64,000 bases of DNA from Vibrio palustris (GCF_024346995.1 NZ_AP024888.1:806001-870000); one strand, 5' to 3'. Shown: positions 1 through 9,810, counted from the first letter of the stretch. Notes: generated from the sequence alone by a model not told the origin. Numbers and translations: made by a program.

Positions 1-2772
1 CTCAATATTATCTGGGCACCAAGGCGCATCTTTTCTCACTAGCTCATCGTACTTTCTAATCGCTAAACGCGTAGCATAATCATCCCAAGATAATGGAATA
101 TTGACGATCCGCGCAGGAACACTTAATTGATCAATATCGTCCATTTCATATTCAAGCTGCTCTAACATCTCAAGCAATGTTGCACGAGACAGCACAAGAT
201 TATCGAAATGTACTTGTAATGAACGAATCCCCGGAGTGAGCTCAGCAATCCCTTCAACAGCCATTGATTCGAGCTTTAGCATCAAAGCATGCACACGAAA
301 ACGTAACCTAATATCAAGAATCTGTGGGCCATACTCAATCAAGAGATAGTCTTCGCCACTGGAGCGATAGACAACATTTTCTCCTACCGCTTCAGCAGAC
401 AAAGAATGTACTATCGCTGTTGTGCACTCACACGGTGCTAAGTCAATATTTTGGATGGATAATGAAGCAAGCTGCTCATTTTGTTGGCGCTCGGCAAGTT
501 CAGCCTGCTCTAAGCTCACCGGAATAAAGCGCACTTTATCCTCGGCTTTGAGTTGTCCCATTTTCCAGAGGTCGGCCTTGATAATCGTCACCGGACACAC
601 AAATCCGCCTAGGCTTGGACCATCTGGCCCTAAAATCACTGGCATATCACCGGTAAAGTCAATCGTACCAACCGCGTACGCGTTATCATGAATGTTCGAT
701 GGATGAAGACCCGCTTCCCCACCATCTTGTCGAGCCCAATCCGGTTTGGGACCAATAAGACGTACACCTGTTCGGCTAGAGTTAAAATGAACTTTCCACG
801 TTGCCTCAAAAAACTCAGTGATATCTTTTGGGGTAAAAAAGTCCGGTGCGCCATGGGGGCCATACATCACGCGGATATCCCAAACGTCTTCAATGACCGG
901 TGGTTGACCACATTGTCCGACATATTCAGCGTCGCTGGTGTTATCCGTGACATGTAATACATCACCGGCGCATAGCGCCCGACCGCCGTGCCCACCAAAC
1001 TGCCCCAATGTGAACGTTGACTTACTTCCCAAGTAATCAGGACATTGTAGTCCCTCTTCTATCGCGAAATAACTACGGGTGCCATTTCCTTTGATTTTCC
1101 CAAGCTTTAAGGTTTGCCCTGCACGTGCCAGATGCACAACACCATGCGCTAATGGTTGGTCATCAAGTGTGGCCTCGATCTCAGCTCCGGTCACGACAAA
1201 TTGTTTGCTCCGATTAAACTTCATGGTCGGGCCAGAAATAATGATCTCTAGTCCAGCGCAGCGCGAATCATTATTCAGTAGTTGGTTGGCATACCGAAAG
1301 CTCAGTGAATCCATCGGTCCTGAAGGCGGCACACCAATATGCCAATAGCCTTTACGCCCAGGAAAATCTTGAATTGTGGTTTGTGTTCCACTACTCAAAA
1401 CATCCAGCGTATTAGGCTGATAGATAAAATCATTCAAGCTGCGTGTTAACACCGCGCCGTTTTGCACAAGGTCACAGTTCAGTAATTGCTGTAAGTACGC
1501 TTGGTTATGTTCAATACCATAGATCGTAGTTTGTGCAAGACTGTGACTTAATGTCTGGAGGGCACTTACACGATCATCGGCATGTACAATGATTTTCGCC
1601 AACATAGGATCAAAATATGGCGATACTTCTACGCCTGCTTCTATCCAATGCTCAATACGCAAGCCATCTAATACTGGCCATTGCACATGACTTAATAGCC
1701 CCGCACATGGCTGAAATGCTTTATTCGCATCTTCTGCGTATAAGCGCACCTGAATAGCATGCCCCTGCGGTTGCCTTGGTTGCAGTAATTCGTTATCAGA
1801 GAGGTCTTTCGCCCCTAATCGCACCATCCATTCAACGAGATCGACATTAAAGACTTCCTCAGTCACCCCATGCTCTACTTGAAGTCGCGTGTTAACTTCA
1901 AGGAAATAAAATTCTTGGGTGTGTTGATCAAACACGAACTCAACGGTGCCAGCATTTCGATAATGGATTTGTTTTGCGAGACGAATCGCCGTGTCTTGTA
2001 ATGCTTGACGAACATCCTGCGATAAATTCGGGGCTGGGGTTTCTTCAATTACTTTTTGATTACGACGCTGAGCGGAACAATCACGTTCTCCGAGAGCGAC
2101 AACGTCGCCTTTACCATTACCAAATATCTGGACTTCGATATGACGGGCATGTTCAATAAATTTTTCTAAGAATACACCGCTATTACTAAAGTTATTCTGG
2201 CTTAAGCGTTTGACCGAATCGAAAGCCAACGCTAACTCTGCTGCATCGTAGCAGCATTGCATGCCAATACCACCGCCACCAGCCGTGCTTTTTAGCATGA
2301 CAGGAAAACCAATCTGGTTTGCCGCTTCCAAAGCTTGCTGTTTATCTGATAATAATGGTGTGCCTAGTAATAATGGTACACCGGCCTCTTGTGCTAACTG
2401 TCGAGCTGAATGTTTTAAACCAAATACACGCATTTGTTCTGGCGTCGGGCCAAGGAATACGATGCCATTATCGTCACACAAGTGCACAAACTCTGGGTTC
2501 TCACTTAAAAAGCCGTATCCAGGATGAATAGCCTGCGCACCGCACTGCTTAGCGATCTCGATCACACGCTCTTGATTAAGATACGTGGCTGATGCCGCGC
2601 CTTCTCCGAGCGAATAACATTCATCAGCCTGAATAACATGCAAGCTTTGTGCATCTGATTCGCTATACAATGCAACACTGGTAATTCCGAGTGATTTAAG
2701 TGTTCTGATAATTCGGCACGCAATCGCGCCGCGGTTTGCAATGAGTACCTTGTTAAACATAGTTGAATCCAT
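1..2772 (-). CDS. Guanidine carboxylase (annotated as urea carboxylase), 3' end outside window
   Basis: Biotin-dependent carboxylase, predicted to carboxylate guanidine with ATP and bicarbonate in the cytosol. About 924 residues are visible. The N-terminal biotin carboxylase part opens MDSTMFNKVLIANRGAIACR and carries the ATP-grasp glycine loop (STAGGGGIGM) and the signature EVNTRLQVEHGVTEE. The carboxyltransferase A/B part follows, with HPSNIHDNAYAVGTIDFTGD and GPDGPSLGGFVC. The biotinyl domain lies beyond the left edge. Two in-frame ATGs (2772 and 2760) are possible, and neither has a strong ribosome site. It is the last visible gene of the riboswitch-headed operon with two DUF1989 proteins. 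Family knowledge: carboxylases in this setting act on guanidine, and allophanate hydrolase usually follows. The substrate is inferred from context, because I could not place the specificity residue with certainty. Confidence 0.93.
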   Translation of the reverse strand, partial: MDSTMFNKVLIANRGAIACRIIRTLKSLGITSVALYSESDAQSLHVIQADECYSLGEGAASATYLNQERVIEIAKQCGAQAIHPGYGFLSENPEFVHLCDDNGIVFLGPTPEQMRVFGLKHSARQLAQEAGVPLLLGTPLLSDKQQALEAANQIGFPVMLKSTAGGGGIGMQCCYDAAELALAFDSVKRLSQNNFSNSGVFLEKFIEHARHIEVQIFGNGKGDVVALGERDCSAQRRNQKVIEETPAPNLSQDVRQALQDTAIRLAKQIHYRNAGTVEFVFDQHTQEFYFLEVNTRLQVEHGVTEEVFNVDLVEWMVRLGAKDLSDNELLQPRQPQGHAIQVRLYAEDANKAFQPCAGLLSHVQWPVLDGLRIEHWIEAGVEVSPYFDPMLAKIIVHADDRVSALQTLSHSLAQTTIYGIEHNQAYLQQLLNCDLVQNGAVLTRSLNDFIYQPNTLDVLSSGTQTTIQDFPGRKGYWHIGVPPSGPMDSLSFRYANQLLNNDSRCAGLEIIISGPTMKFNRSKQFVVTGAEIEATLDDQPLAHGVVHLARAGQTLKLGKIKGNGTRSYFAIEEGLQCPDYLGSKSTFTLGQFGGHGGRALCAGDVLHVTDNTSDAEYVGQCGQPPVIEDVWDIRVMYGPHGAPDFFTPKDITEFFEATWKVHFNSSRTGVRLIGPKPDWARQDGGEAGLHPSNIHDNAYAVGTIDFTGDMPVILGPDGPSLGGFVCPVTIIKADLWKMGQLKAEDKVRFIPVSLEQAELAERQQNEQLASLSIQNIDLAPCECTTAIVHSLSAEAVGENVVYRSSGEDYLLIEYGPQILDIRLRFRVHALMLKLESMAVEGIAELTPGIRSLQVHFDNLVLSRATLLEMLEQLEYEMDDIDQLSVPARIVNIPLSWDDYATRLAIRKYDELVRKDAPWCPDNIE

Positions 2773-2841
2773 TTTACTCGGGTCGTCCCGCTGTGGTCTT
2801 CGAGTCTTATCATTGGGGTCGTCCCCGACTCACTCACAGAG

Positions 2842-3489
2842 TTACGCTGCCGCGTCCCAAACCAGCACTTCAATAGGGGTTGGGTTGTATGCATTACAAG
2901 GATTATTTAATTGAGGGCAATTAGACACCAATACAATCACATCCATTTTTGCGGTGAGTTCGACGTATTTCCCGCTACCACTGATGCCATCTTCGAAGGT
3001 TAAACCGCCCTCTTGCGTAATCGGCACGTTCATGAAGAAATTAATATTATGCGTAATATCACGTTTACTCATACCAAATTTTTCATTCTCGGTGACAGCA
3101 AGTAGCCAACTATCTCGACAGGCATGCATGCATTTTTTATCAAGGGCATAACGAACCGTATTACTTTCTGTTGCACACGCACCACCCAGCGTGTCATGTC
3201 GGCCGCACGTATCTGCCACAATTTCCAACATTTCATTACCTTGATCAGACAAGATTTTTGTTCCCGCGGTAAGATACACATTCCCTTGCTCACGAATGGT
3301 ATCAATCGCGCTATAGCGTTCGACGGGGTCATTTGCATTATAAAATAAGGTATCTGCGGCTTGGTTACCTTCCAAATCCAAAAGGCGTACCGTTTGCCCT
3401 TTTTTTACCACTTTCATGTAATAATCACCAGCGGGTACAATATCGCGGCGAACGGCGCTTTCGGCTTGCAATGCACTTTCTACAATCAT
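2842..3489 (-). CDS. DUF1989 protein, probable carboxyguanidine deiminase subunit (urea carboxylase-associated 2)
   Basis: 215 residues. Family knowledge: paired DUF1989 proteins in guanidine operons form the CgdAB deiminase that turns carboxyguanidine into allophanate and ammonia; older names are urea carboxylase-associated proteins 1 and 2. The protein shows the family blocks [42 protein letters not shown] and [14 protein letters not shown], with several conserved cysteines and histidines. The longer frame starting at 3630 was rejected because it overlaps the upstream gene, and the ATG at 3489 has a good AAGGAGAT site. The other DUF1989 gene lies 10 bases upstream and the carboxylase follows downstream. 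Which of the two is CgdA and which CgdB was not resolved. Confidence 0.88.
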   Translation of the reverse strand: MIVESALQAESAVRRDIVPAGDYYMKVVKKGQTVRLLDLEGNQAADTLFYNANDPVERYSAIDTIREQGNVYLTAGTKILSDQGNEMLEIVADTCGRHDTLGGACATESNTVRYALDKKCMHACRDSWLLAVTENEKFGMSKRDITHNINFFMNVPITQEGGLTFEDGISGSGKYVELTAKMDVIVLVSNCPQLNNPCNAYNPTPIEVLVWDAAA

Positions 3490-3499
3490 GTTTATCTCC

Positions 3500-4234
3500 T
3501 TAATGCTGACAGATGGATGCTTGACCATGAAAACGACGATTATTTTCAAAGGCGCGTTCGTTTTCTTCGCGAGAGTGTAAACATGCATCATCTTCTGCCA
3601 TTGGTTGAGCCTCAAAGAGCGCAAGCTCAACCGGTTTAAATGGATACTCTTTTGCTGGGTTCATTGGATGCGGACAAGTACTCAAGACGACCAATGTGTC
3701 CATTTCAAACCGCAGTTCGATACAATCACCCGCTTGGCTGTGCTCAGGGACAAAGTTTAAATTGCCTGACTCATCGGTTTTAACACAGCTAAATAAATTC
3801 AGATTGGCGGCCAAATCACGCTTACCAAGACCATATTTGGCCACTTCCACTAACAGCGCATCGTAACCATTTTGTTTCCATTGGTTGCGGTCTGTTTGGT
3901 AATCACGTTCACCCCATTTTGTTGCCACTTTACTTTTGTTTGCTACACCGCATACAGAATCAACCCAACCCGTATCATCGCGGGTGATCGAACAAAATAC
4001 TCGGCCCATATCTGAGTACAAACAGTGTCCCGAAGTGAGCTTAAACGTATGCTGACCTTTCAGCGTATCGGGCGCGTTGTAACGCTCTAGAAGATTAAAT
4101 GGATTATAAAAAAGCATGCTGACATTAGCTCCCCCCTCAAGATCTTTAATCCGTAGTACGGTTCCTTTTGAGACATTCATCGACCAGTGTCCGGCACCGG
4201 GGATAATGTCTGTAAAAATGGAATCATTGGTCAT
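3500..4234 (-). CDS. DUF1989 protein, probable carboxyguanidine deiminase subunit (urea carboxylase-associated 1)
   Basis: 244 residues, the partner of the downstream DUF1989 protein and about 30 residues longer, mostly in a charged C-terminal tail ([20 protein letters not shown]). The shared core is visible in [45 protein letters not shown] and [20 protein letters not shown]. The ATG at 4234 is preceded by TAGGAGAATATC, a good ribosome site. It sits between the ABC ATPase gene and the second DUF1989 gene in one transcription unit. The proposed role is the larger subunit of the carboxyguanidine deiminase. This rests on family and operon context, since the fold alone does not give a reaction. 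Confidence 0.88.
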   Translation of the reverse strand: MTNDSIFTDIIPGAGHWSMNVSKGTVLRIKDLEGGANVSMLFYNPFNLLERYNAPDTLKGQHTFKLTSGHCLYSDMGRVFCSITRDDTGWVDSVCGVANKSKVATKWGERDYQTDRNQWKQNGYDALLVEVAKYGLGKRDLAANLNLFSCVKTDESGNLNFVPEHSQAGDCIELRFEMDTLVVLSTCPHPMNPAKEYPFKPVELALFEAQPMAEDDACLHSREENERAFENNRRFHGQASICQH

Positions 4235-4254
4235 GATATTCTCCTAATTGCTTA

Positions 4255-5028
4255 TTATTGAATTTGTTCTGATATGGCGGCCATGTCTTTTTTCTTATCG
4301 ACTGCAATATCAAAAGTTACTCTGGCACCATAGCGTTCCGGGGCTTGGTCATCTTTACGGGTGTGATCAAATACCCACAAACGATTACCAAGATGAAAAC
4401 CTTCGCTTAAATCATGCGTGATCATAAAAACGGTCAGTTGCTGCTCTTTCCACAGCTTTTTCACTAACACATGCATATCCTTACGAATACCAGGGTCTAA
4501 CGCGCCAAACGGCTCATCAAGTAACAAAATTCGAGGCTTTTTGATTAAAGCCTGTGCAATAGAGAGACGTTGACGCATACCACCAGACAGCTCATGTGGG
4601 TATTTATCTTGCGCTTCACTTAAGCCGACTTCATGCAACATATGCAGCGCTTGTTCTTTGGCACGCTTCTTATTGCTCCCAACACTTCTTGCTAATAATT
4701 TTGATGTCACACTATTATCAGTGAGCTCGTAACCTAACATCACATTCTCAATGGCGGTCATATGTGGGAAAACCGAATATTTCTGAAAAACAATACCGCG
4801 CTCAATGCCTGGTTCGGCAGGAAGTGGCTTGCCATCGAGCAAAATATGGCCCCGTGATGGCTGCTCCGTTCCTAGTAACATGTTCAAAAATGTGGTCTTT
4901 CCACATCCTGATGCTCCAACAATACTGATGAAATCACCGGGAAATACGCTAAGATTCAAATGCTCGAGCACGATATTGTTGCTGTACTCTTTCCACACAT
5001 GTTGTATTTCAATGATTGGCTTCAACAT
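4255..5028 (-). CDS. ABC transporter ATP-binding protein (taurine/nitrate type), guanidine operon
   Basis: 257 residues. Cytosolic ATPase of an importer in the TauB/SsuB/NrtD group. Walker A is GASGCGKTT near residues 38-46, the Q-loop lies in FQKYSVFPHMT, the ABC signature is LSGGMRQR, Walker B is ILLLDEPFGALD, and the switch histidine is in MITHDLSE. The gene starts 1 base after the permease gene stops and has an AGGAG site. With the permease and binding protein upstream it makes a complete importer. Guanidine or a related cation is the inferred substrate because the riboswitch controls the operon. Confidence 0.93.
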   Translation of the reverse strand: MLKPIIEIQHVWKEYSNNIVLEHLNLSVFPGDFISIVGASGCGKTTFLNMLLGTEQPSRGHILLDGKPLPAEPGIERGIVFQKYSVFPHMTAIENVMLGYELTDNSVTSKLLARSVGSNKKRAKEQALHMLHEVGLSEAQDKYPHELSGGMRQRLSIAQALIKKPRILLLDEPFGALDPGIRKDMHVLVKKLWKEQQLTVFMITHDLSEGFHLGNRLWVFDHTRKDDQAPERYGARVTFDIAVDKKKDMAAISEQIQ

Positions 5029-5029
5029 A

Positions 5030-5851
5030 TTATTCTCCTTGACTTTCGTGGTACCAAGGACTCATTCGCTGCGATAGCTTTTTTAATACCCAGTCCATCA
5101 AATACGCCAATATAGTGACCCAAAATACGTAAGGTAGGATCACATCCATAGCCATATAGCGGCGCATTAAGAAAATGCGATATCCCAGTCCTTCTGTTGC
5201 CACAATCGCTTCTGCCGCAATAAGAAATAGCCAAGCACTACCTAATGTCAGCCTAATCGCTTCAATTAAACGTGGTAAAATTTGCGGTAATACAATTCTT
5301 ACAATAATTTGCCAACTATTAGCCCCCAAAGTCTGAGCTTTAATCAGTTGCTCATGAGGTAGTGAAGAGGTCTTAAGTTGAATATCTCGAATAATGACCG
5401 GGCATATACCAATAAAAATCAGCATTACTTTCGATAATTCACCTAACCCAAATGTGATGAATAGAATAGGTAGAATAGCCATAGGTGGCACCAAGGATAT
5501 CGCTGTCACCAAAGGCGATAGTGACGAGCGTACAAGCGGTAACATGCCATTCATAATGCCCAATGAAAGACCAATTGAAGCACTAAGAGCAATCCCCCAT
5601 GCAAGGCGTTGTAAGCTCGCTAAGGTATCGACCAATAATAAGTAATCCCCCGTGCGCTTACTTGGTGTAAACGCCATTCTCTCAATAACGTCCCAAAAAC
5701 TACTGAACGAAGGTAATAGTTTATCCGCCGGATTAATGGTAAGCCGCGCGTGAGAGGCGACTAAATACACAATTAACACAATGGCAAAAGGCAGCACACC
5801 TAACATCAATCGTCCATAACGAGAGGGGTGGCGGTTAATGATTTTGGTCAT
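5030..5851 (-). CDS. ABC transporter permease (taurine/nitrate type), guanidine operon
   Basis: 273 residues with about six membrane segments, beginning with LMLGVLPFAIVLIVYLVAS near residues 15-33. The EAA loop that contacts the ATPase is visible around KAQTLGANSWQIIVRIVLPQ. A loop near residue 40 (RLTINPADKLLPSFSSFWDV) is typical of TauC/SsuC-type permeases. The ATG at 5851 follows GGGGAGAAAAT. The gene lies between the binding-protein gene and the ATPase gene in the riboswitch-controlled operon. The fold is certain. The transported compound is inferred to be guanidine or a guanidine-like molecule. Confidence 0.92.
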   Translation of the reverse strand: MTKIINRHPSRYGRLMLGVLPFAIVLIVYLVASHARLTINPADKLLPSFSSFWDVIERMAFTPSKRTGDYLLLVDTLASLQRLAWGIALSASIGLSLGIMNGMLPLVRSSLSPLVTAISLVPPMAILPILFITFGLGELSKVMLIFIGICPVIIRDIQLKTSSLPHEQLIKAQTLGANSWQIIVRIVLPQILPRLIEAIRLTLGSAWLFLIAAEAIVATEGLGYRIFLMRRYMAMDVILPYVFWVTILAYLMDWVLKKLSQRMSPWYHESQGE

Positions 5852-5892
5852 ATTTTCTCCCCAGAAGCAGCCTGTGACATATAAAAAAGACG

Positions 5893-6969
5893 TTATAATT
5901 CACCATTAGCCGCCATAGCCATATAGTCTGGAACAAAGCGCAGTTTGATGTTCTGTGGATTTCCGTAAATTCCAGAAGGCGTTTGTATGCCGATATAAGA
6001 AGCATCAGGCGCACCGACACCAAGTAGTCCATGATCAAAAGAGAATTCAGCGACTTTCTTCATTGCGTGTTTAAGATCCAAACTTTGGGTAAACTCGGCC
6101 GCTGTACGTGGTTCGTAAAACATTTTGGTGACGGCTAATTGCTGGTTATAACCTGCTAAATCGGTTCCTGAAGCCTTCGCCATTATCGTTTTCGCTTTAG
6201 TCGCAACCTGTTTATTTTTCATGATGCCCATGATTTCGTACCATGCTCCCGTTAACGCTTTACCCAATTTAGGGTTATCTTTTAACGTGTGCGTATTAAC
6301 GACCATAAGATCCATGATCTCACCAGGGATTTGAGATGAGTTAAACACTAAAGAGGTTTTCGGTTGTTTGGTTAATTCGCTTAATAACGGATTCCAAGTC
6401 ACGGCGCTAGACACGTCATCCGTGCTAAATCCAGCCACAATATCTGCATCCGCTGTATTAACAACGTGTACATCACGCTCTGATAAACCAATGGTTTCTA
6501 ATGCTCGTGCAAGTAAGTAATGAGAGACACTGAACTCAACAAGATTAATATTTTGGCCCTTGATATCTTGGAGCGTTTTATCTCCTTTTAGCACAACACC
6601 ATCGTTACCGTTAGAGAAGTCACCGACGATTAACGCTGAAGAATCGACCCCACTCGCTGCAGGAATGGTTAATGCGTCGATATTGCTCATCGCTGTGGCA
6701 TCAAATTGCCCTGCTGTATATTGATTGATCGATTCAACATAATCATTAACCTGTACCAAGTTAACTTTGATGCCATATTTTTTCGCCCATTTATCCATGA
6801 TTCCGGAATAAGCAGCGTAGTCCCAAGGCATCCAGCCCGCATAAATAGACCATGCGACGTTAAATTCGGTTTTTTCTTGAGCGAATGCGGATTGGGAAAT
6901 GAACGGAGAGAGGATCACGCTAAATACCAGCGCAAATGAAGTAATAAAACGTTTAAGAAATGGTTGCAT
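5893..6969 (-). CDS. ABC transporter periplasmic binding protein, guanidine operon
   Basis: 358 residues, NMT1/TauA-type solute-binding protein. An N-terminal signal peptide (KRFITSFALVFSVILSPFIS, cleavage after QSAFA) sends it to the periplasm. Conserved features include WMPWDYAAYSGIMDKWAKKYG, VNDYVESINQYTAGQFDA and GVDSSALIVGDFSNGND. The ATG at 6969 is chosen over the ATG at 6993 because GGAGGTG lies just before it and the signal peptide then begins normally. It is the first gene after the guanidine-I riboswitch, so import is directly under ligand control. The substrate is inferred from that riboswitch. Confidence 0.92.
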   Translation of the reverse strand: MQPFLKRFITSFALVFSVILSPFISQSAFAQEKTEFNVAWSIYAGWMPWDYAAYSGIMDKWAKKYGIKVNLVQVNDYVESINQYTAGQFDATAMSNIDALTIPAASGVDSSALIVGDFSNGNDGVVLKGDKTLQDIKGQNINLVEFSVSHYLLARALETIGLSERDVHVVNTADADIVAGFSTDDVSSAVTWNPLLSELTKQPKTSLVFNSSQIPGEIMDLMVVNTHTLKDNPKLGKALTGAWYEIMGIMKNKQVATKAKTIMAKASGTDLAGYNQQLAVTKMFYEPRTAAEFTQSLDLKHAMKKVAEFSFDHGLLGVGAPDASYIGIQTPSGIYGNPQNIKLRFVPDYMAMAANGEL

Positions 6970-7035
6970 GGATTCACCTCCAATGTGAGTCACTTATAAA
7001 ACAATTACACGAGAGCATAACCATATGGAATTGGT

Positions 7036-7126
7036 TGTTCTCCCGGGCTTTTGTCCCGCCGTGTGACCTCATAAGAGGTTGACAACTCTCGGACCAGTCA
7101 CTGCGATGCAGCCGGAACCCTAGATG
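7036..7126 (-). ncRNA. Guanidine-I (ykkC) riboswitch
   Basis: The leader of the operon contains the nearly invariant ykkC blocks in order on the minus strand: CTAGGGTTCCG (7123 downward), CTGGTCCGAGAG (around 7100-7088), and ACACGGCGGGAC followed by AAAAGCCCGGGAGA (around 7063-7040). These are the hallmarks of the guanidine-I aptamer, which binds free guanidinium and turns expression on. The aptamer ends about 65 bases before the start codon of the binding-protein gene. I see no clear terminator between them, so control may act on translation or through a less obvious structure. A weak -10-like TATGAT lies about 12 bases upstream of the aptamer. Confidence 0.95.
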
Positions 7127-7472
7127 TCTTTTTATCATATTGTTATCAGTATGGCATGACTGTCCACTGATTTATGCTCTCGCAACTAATCTTGTATAAT
7201 GCAAATCATATGCCATGCTTTATATTGAAAAAATGACTCTAAATGCAGTATATAACGTCTGCAATAAATATCTATGCACCAAAATAAAGAGCGCCATGAA
7301 CCATTATGATGCATGTGCGAAAAATTGGGGCAAACCAATATCGATATAGCAAGGCAGGCAATATAATGTGGCGTTGCTGCGGGCACGGCGGATTTCAAGG
7401 GGAAATAAATCCCATTACCGTGACCGCTGATTGCGGTAAATAACCTATCACTAGGAGCCTATTCTTGCGGCA
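7127..7472. other. Intergenic stretch with no recognised gene
   Basis: This lies between the riboswitch leader and the end of the TonB receptor gene. It must hold the promoter of the guanidine operon near its left end (TATGAT, with a poor -35). The rest shows no protein-like frame with a ribosome site. No clear terminator for the receptor gene was found; a weak hairpin, ACCG...CGGT, lies near 7419-7437 without a T run. Confidence 0.5.
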
Positions 7473-9614
7473 CTAAAAGGCGTATTTGACACTAAGTTCT
7501 AGCGATTGCTCGGCGCCTGCCCAGCAGTTCGCTTTGTCATAACATGCACTGTAATCTTCATTGAATAGGTTACTCACTAGTAGGTTGGCAGTCGCGCCAG
7601 ATAATACCCTGCTCGCTTGGCCTAAGTCATACCCCACCGATAAATCAACAACGGTATAGGAAGACACCTCACCTTGAGTATTCGCGGCATTCATTTTCAT
7701 CGCCCCCATATAACGGGCGCCGGCACTCACGCGGGTTCCCGCTAACGTACCGCTGTATATAGAATAGTTAGTCCATACATTCGCCGCATGCCTCGGCACA
7801 TATATTGGGGTTGTGCCTTCTAAATCTGGATTTACGTCCTCAATAACTTGCATGTCGGTATAGGTGTAACTCGCGCTCATATCCCACTGATCGGTCACAA
7901 ACCATCGCCCTGCTAGCTCCAAACCTTGAGAACGCACTTTGCCTAACTGAATTTTCGCGCGGTACGTGGGATCAGAAGGATCGGCTGTTGTAGAGTCGTG
8001 CTTAGTAATCGAAAAGTAAGACGCCGTGAATTGTTGTGAGTTGTCCATCGAACGATATTTCATCCCCAACTCAACTTGTTCGCCTAACTGAGGTTTTAAT
8101 GAGTCACCATGAATATCTCGCCCTGCCGCAGGTTCAAAGCTGGTCGCATAACTCACAAAAGGGGATAAACCATTATCAAATTCGTACAAAGCACCCATTC
8201 GATAAGAAAATTGCTGATGGTCAGCGCGATTATTACTGCCTGAATCAGCACTGGTTAATTCATCACTCGATTTGAATAAATCATAACGCCCACCAGCCAG
8301 TAAGATAAGCGAGTTATAACGCACTTGATCTTGTACATAAAACCCAAGCTGCTTAGTGGTAATATCATGAGATTCTCGATAATTTTCTTCAAGTTGACGA
8401 GGAGCAAGCAAGTCATTATTGGGCTGATAAGCATTAAAATCATTGAATGCCGCGTTGGCCGTAAATTCTTTATACACCGAGCTTCCGGTGAGTTTTAAGT
8501 AATCAACACCAAATAATAGATTGTGCTCAAGATCCCCCGAGTTAATTGTCCCGGATATTTGGTTATCGATGACATAACTCTCTGAATCTTCGTCAGTACT
8601 GTAGACATTTCGTCTTAGCTGCCCGGTTACCGAGTTAAAGTTCGTCGCGGTATGATAGGTATTCTCTTGAGATAATGAGGCCGTTGAATAACGAGCATTT
8701 TGTAAAAATGTCCAATTGTCATTGATATGATGATTGATCTTGTAACCAAGCATCAGCACTTCACGTTCGAACTGGCTCCAGTTTTTATCGCCCATCGATA
8801 CCGATGAATCACTGGACTGATACACCTCTAATGGCATTGACGAGTTAATTCCCATCGCGGGATCGTTCTGATAATAGAGATTGAGATTAATAAGAGTGTC
8901 ATCAGATAGTTGCCAATTTAAAGACGGCGCCAGCACATAACGCTCTTCTTCGGCATTATCCACTTGGCTATCTTGCTTGCGGGCAAGCGCAATGAAACGA
9001 TAGGAAAAATCACTGTCCGCCACTTGACCCGTGCTATCTATTGACGCTTCTCGAAGATGTCGTGATCCCGTTGAGACATCAACCTTAGTGGCACGTTTTG
9101 TTTGGGGAGATTTGGCAATCATATTCACCATACCACCTGGTGGCATAGCCCCATATAAAACGGAAGTCGGCCCTTTAAACACCTCCACTTGTTGAATTGC
9201 CACCGGATCAATCTGCGGCTGTAAATTCCACCCCGTCAAATACGGTAAGACTAAGCCATCATAGTAACTCTGATCGTTCGAAAAACCGCGAATGGCAAAG
9301 GTATCGTACATGGTAACGGATGCGCCTTTTTGCTCAGAAACCACGCCCGGTGCATATCTCAGTGCTTGATTGAGCGATTGAACACCTCGCATGGCCAGTT
9401 GCTCGTCACTAATTACGGTAATTCCTTGCGGCGTTTCTTGCGGCTCAAGCGCGGATTTAGTCGCAGTATGACGATAGGCGTCACTCATAACCGTAACGGT
9501 TTCTATATTTTCGTTAGCTTGCGTGACGTCTTGTGCAGCCCATGTGGGGAGAGACAATACCGTCAACAGTGTGACGGCCAGTGGTGAAGGCTTAAAACAA
9601 GTGTGAGTGGTCAT
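7473..9614 (-). CDS. TonB-dependent siderophore receptor
   Basis: 713 residues, an outer-membrane ferric-siderophore receptor. A signal peptide (LAVTLLTVLSLPTWA, about residues 12-26) precedes the plug domain. The plug shows SALEPQETPQGITVISDEQL, the helix AMRGVQSLNQALRYAPGVV, FAIRGFSNDQSYYDGL and VEVFKGPTSVLYGAMPPGG. The 22-strand barrel then runs to the aromatic C-terminus SLELSVKYAF. The length is normal for the FhuE/FpvA class. The ATG at 9614 follows CGAGGGAATC. A Fur-like box lies about 35-51 bases upstream. It forms an iron locus with the AraC regulator and the siderophore reductase. No synthesis genes are nearby, so use of a foreign siderophore is likely. The actual ligand is unknown. 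Confidence 0.94.
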   Translation of the reverse strand: MTTHTCFKPSPLAVTLLTVLSLPTWAAQDVTQANENIETVTVMSDAYRHTATKSALEPQETPQGITVISDEQLAMRGVQSLNQALRYAPGVVSEQKGASVTMYDTFAIRGFSNDQSYYDGLVLPYLTGWNLQPQIDPVAIQQVEVFKGPTSVLYGAMPPGGMVNMIAKSPQTKRATKVDVSTGSRHLREASIDSTGQVADSDFSYRFIALARKQDSQVDNAEEERYVLAPSLNWQLSDDTLINLNLYYQNDPAMGINSSMPLEVYQSSDSSVSMGDKNWSQFEREVLMLGYKINHHINDNWTFLQNARYSTASLSQENTYHTATNFNSVTGQLRRNVYSTDEDSESYVIDNQISGTINSGDLEHNLLFGVDYLKLTGSSVYKEFTANAAFNDFNAYQPNNDLLAPRQLEENYRESHDITTKQLGFYVQDQVRYNSLILLAGGRYDLFKSSDELTSADSGSNNRADHQQFSYRMGALYEFDNGLSPFVSYATSFEPAAGRDIHGDSLKPQLGEQVELGMKYRSMDNSQQFTASYFSITKHDSTTADPSDPTYRAKIQLGKVRSQGLELAGRWFVTDQWDMSASYTYTDMQVIEDVNPDLEGTTPIYVPRHAANVWTNYSIYSGTLAGTRVSAGARYMGAMKMNAANTQGEVSSYTVVDLSVGYDLGQASRVLSGATANLLVSNLFNEDYSACYDKANCWAGAEQSLELSVKYAF

Positions 9615-9648
9615 GATTCCCTCGAATACAGATGAACATTATAAATAA

Positions 9649-9665
9649 AAATAAATCTCATTTAC
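9649..9665. promoter_or_regulatory. Fur-like box upstream of TonB receptor
   Basis: The minus strand reads GTAAATGAGATTTATTT, which matches 11 of the first 16 positions of the Fur consensus GATAATGATAATCATTATC. It sits 35-51 bases before the receptor start codon, within reach of a promoter. The expected effect is iron repression of the receptor. Confidence 0.6.
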
Positions 9666-9810
9666 ATTATATGTATCTAGGAATAGGATAATTAACAATT
9701 TGGTGCAACTGCATCTATAAATACAGTGAATTACGCTTTTACTAAAGTATTGATAGGCGAAACACACTATGCTTTCGACATCAAGTGCCGCTCATAGCCC
9801 GAATACGCGA

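Noticed and set aside
2562..2894. 110-residue minus-strand frame overlapping the start of the carboxylase
   Set aside because: It reads the carboxylase 5' end and the gap in a different frame; the carboxylase frame is well supported by motifs.
2842..3630. Longer start (3630) for the downstream DUF1989 protein
   Set aside because: It would overlap the upstream gene by 130 bases. The ATG at 3489 has a strong ribosome site and the family N-terminus.
7186..7398. 70-residue minus-strand frame upstream of the riboswitch
   Set aside because: No ribosome site, no family pattern, and it would cover the promoter region of the guanidine operon.
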